A stretch of DNA of 64,000 nucleotides from Promethearchaeota archaeon. Lineage in GTDB: Archaea > Asgardarchaeota > Lokiarchaeia > Sigyniarchaeales > SOKP01. The notes under the pieces are model-generated. The model was given only the letters and a program-made list of their open reading frames with translations. It was not told where the DNA came from and searched no databases. This document shows positions 63,040 through 64,000 of the stretch, in pieces. The stretch spans positions 79,809 to 143,808 of the forward strand of contig JAEOTA010000004.1 in NCBI GenBank assembly GCA_016840085.1, in the 5' to 3' direction. Numbering within the stretch: position 1 is the first letter of the stretch; every line of letters starts with the position of its first letter. A program made the position numbers and the translations under genes.

Positions 63040-63681
63040 CTATTCAGTCATCTCCTCTTTTGGTAATGGATATTTTCGAATAAATTTAATCAAAAATACA
63101 ACTCCTAAGAATATAACAATACCACCTATAGTACCGAAGGTTATTATCGTGTCTAAAGGTTCTGGTATAAAAATTGCTAATAATTCAGACAAAAAGAAAC
63201 TTATCCCAAACAAAATCGCGTAAAAATATAATCGGGGATATTGCAAGAAATAAGCAACAAAGAATAAAGGAGCTGTTATAAATAATAAGCCAATTATTAA
63301 TCCATCTAAAATTCCTGGAAACCTAAGTATTGAATCTGGATTTGTAAACCTTATTAAATTAATAATTAATAAAACAATAAAATTGATCGCTAATATAATA
63401 ATAGTCTTTATCTTGCGAACTTTTTGTTGGAATCCAAATTTAACAAATCCAAGTCGAGGTTGGGTAATATACTTTTTCCCTAGAATAAAGAAGGTTAACC
63501 CAATTCCAAGAAAAATTGCTACTATTATAAAATCTAAAGGATCAGGTAAAATATGACTTAAGGTCATGCCCATACCAATTCCTAAAATTACTATACCAAA
63601 ATAAATGTCTAAAATTCCATCTTCAAGTGTAGATCTCCATGTTTTTTTCTCAATTTCCTTTAAATCAATATTTTTTTCTAT
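63040..63681 (-). CDS. Membrane protein of a three-paralog set (copy 3), probable AUA start
   Basis: The first ATG (63573) would give only 177 residues and cut off the N-terminal motif. Reading upstream in frame gives EKNIDLKEIEKKTWRSTLEDGILDIYFG, aligned residue for residue with EDIDLKVLEKK and EHIDLKTIEKN of the paralogs. Its first codon is then ATA at 63681, where the paralogs have ATG. GGTGA lies 6 bases before that ATA. The total is 213 residues, like the paralogs (221, 212). The middle motif KKYITQPRLGFVKFG is also conserved. Confidence 0.72.
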   Translation of the reverse strand: MEKNIDLKEIEKKTWRSTLEDGILDIYFGIVILGIGMGMTLSHILPDPLDFIIVAIFLGIGLTFFILGKKYITQPRLGFVKFGFQQKVRKIKTIIILAINFIVLLIINLIRFTNPDSILRFPGILDGLIIGLLFITAPLFFVAYFLQYPRLYFYAILFGISFFLSELLAIFIPEPLDTIITFGTIGGIVIFLGVVFLIKFIRKYPLPKEEMTE

Positions 63682-63692
63682 TTTTTTTCACC
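63679..63692 (-). promoter_or_regulatory. GGTGA ribosome site before an apparent AUA start
   Basis: On the minus strand GGTGA (63692-63688), six A residues, then ATA (63681-63679). An alternative is initiation at the GTG (63691-63689) inside this site with a one-base deletion in the A-run; that would need a frameshift. Confidence 0.5.
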
Positions 63693-63713
63693 TTTGAATT
63701 AACACTAGGATAT

Positions 63714-63818
63714 TCATTTCAAATACAGCATAAGAAACATTACAAAAGTTGATATAAATATAATGATTATAATGAATCTAATGAGTAAATCCTTATCCTC
63801 TTTTCTCCTCCCTTTCAT
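63714..63818 (-). CDS. Possible 34-residue single-pass membrane protein
   Basis: ATG 63818 to TGA 63714: a basic head (MKGRRKEDKD), then one strong membrane helix (LLIRFIIIIIFISTFVMF) and a short tail. It has no clear ribosome site. It is co-directional with and directly ahead of the paralog set, so it may be part of that operon. Confidence 0.45.
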   Translation of the reverse strand: MKGRRKEDKDLLIRFIIIIIFISTFVMFLMLYLK

Positions 63819-63901
63819 TTATTTTTTTTTATTCTTTAATTGATAACATATCAGAAAAAAAAAAGAAAAAAAAATGTATATATTTTTCAGCTTAGATTTT
63901 A

Positions 63902-64000
63902 TTATTCCAATTTATTCAATTTTTTCATGCCAACGTACATCAGTGGAATGCCAATACCAAGATTATAGAGAAATACAGGTCCTAATAGAATAAGTCTAGC
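63902..64000 (-). CDS. C-terminal end of a membrane protein (partial)
   Basis: Open from the window edge to TAA 63902: LILLGPVFLYNLGIGIPLMYVGMKKL, a membrane helix and basic tail. The rest is beyond the window. It is co-directional with the paralog set. Confidence 0.5.
   Translation of the reverse strand, partial: ARLILLGPVFLYNLGIGIPLMYVGMKKLNKLE

Noticed and set aside
1-64000. tRNA, rRNA or CRISPR loci
   Set aside because: No tRNA T-loop/acceptor pairing, rRNA-like stretch or repeat-spacer array was seen on either strand. Short RNAs cannot be excluded by eye.

Overview
This is an AT-rich window of about 64 kb (visibly near 30% GC) from an archaeon, most likely an Asgard archaeon of the Lokiarchaeota/Promethearchaeota type. 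The evidence is TATA-type promoters with short or absent leaders, GGTGA-type ribosome binding sites, archaeal families (MJ1487-like B12/radical SAM, BpsA branched-polyamine synthase, TrmB-like regulators, RimK/MptN-like ligase, DUF84 NTPase), and an MglA/Ras-like small GTPase. The lineage is inferred; no rRNA, tRNA or ribosomal protein gene is present to confirm it. I saw no CRISPR array, IS element or prophage.

Layout. 1-8.3 kb: mixed metabolism and repair (radical SAM end, MutY-like glycosylase without Fe-S cysteines, acyl-CoA transferase fused to GNAT, TatD, thymidylate synthase, and a TetR/methyltransferase pair around a near-perfect operator). 8.5-16.7 kb: a tiny Lys/Gly-rich protein, a ubiquitin-like MoaD/ThiS protein ending in Gly-Gly, twin CTP-dependent polyprenol-kinase-like membrane proteins, a Maf plus DUF84 'house-cleaning' pair, a RimK-type ligase, and a small-GTPase operon. 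16.8-23.5 kb: a compact four-gene SMC complex operon (catalytically dead AAA+-like protein, SMC, kleisin, KITE/ScpB-like protein). 23.8-33.4 kb: a frameshifted GPH/MFS transporter, an ArsR/ACR3 arsenite module, a DtxR regulator, and a TrmB - CDF-like transporter - HD hydrolase operon in which the transporter carries winged-helix-like ends. 33.4-41.4 kb: a dense patchwork of regulators (TetR, two AbrB-type, TrmB, Fur) paired with an SDR and several methyltransferases. 41.6-43.1 kb: catalase behind two Fur/PerR-like boxes. 43.2-54.5 kb: a co-directional cluster of an alpha/alpha-toroid protein, a four-ABC UvrA-like giant, a second UvrA-like protein, a methyltransferase, DUF3795, a BtrH-like protein and a PadR regulator, possibly a toxin/drug response island. 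54.9-64 kb: a BpsA-AdoMet-decarboxylase fusion, flavoprotein and nitroreductase genes, a decayed Fpg/Nei glycosylase tail, an FKBP, and an operon of three paralogous membrane proteins with a winged-helix regulator.

The strongest leads are the SMC operon with a degenerate AAA+ partner; two genes that appear to start at AUA behind good GGTGA sites (one supported by alignment with adjacent paralogs); the polyamine fusion enzyme; the tandem UvrA; the winged-helix-flanked CDF-like transporter; and several operator-like repeat arrays next to regulator genes. All assignments come from reading the sequence and remembered family motifs; no database search was run.
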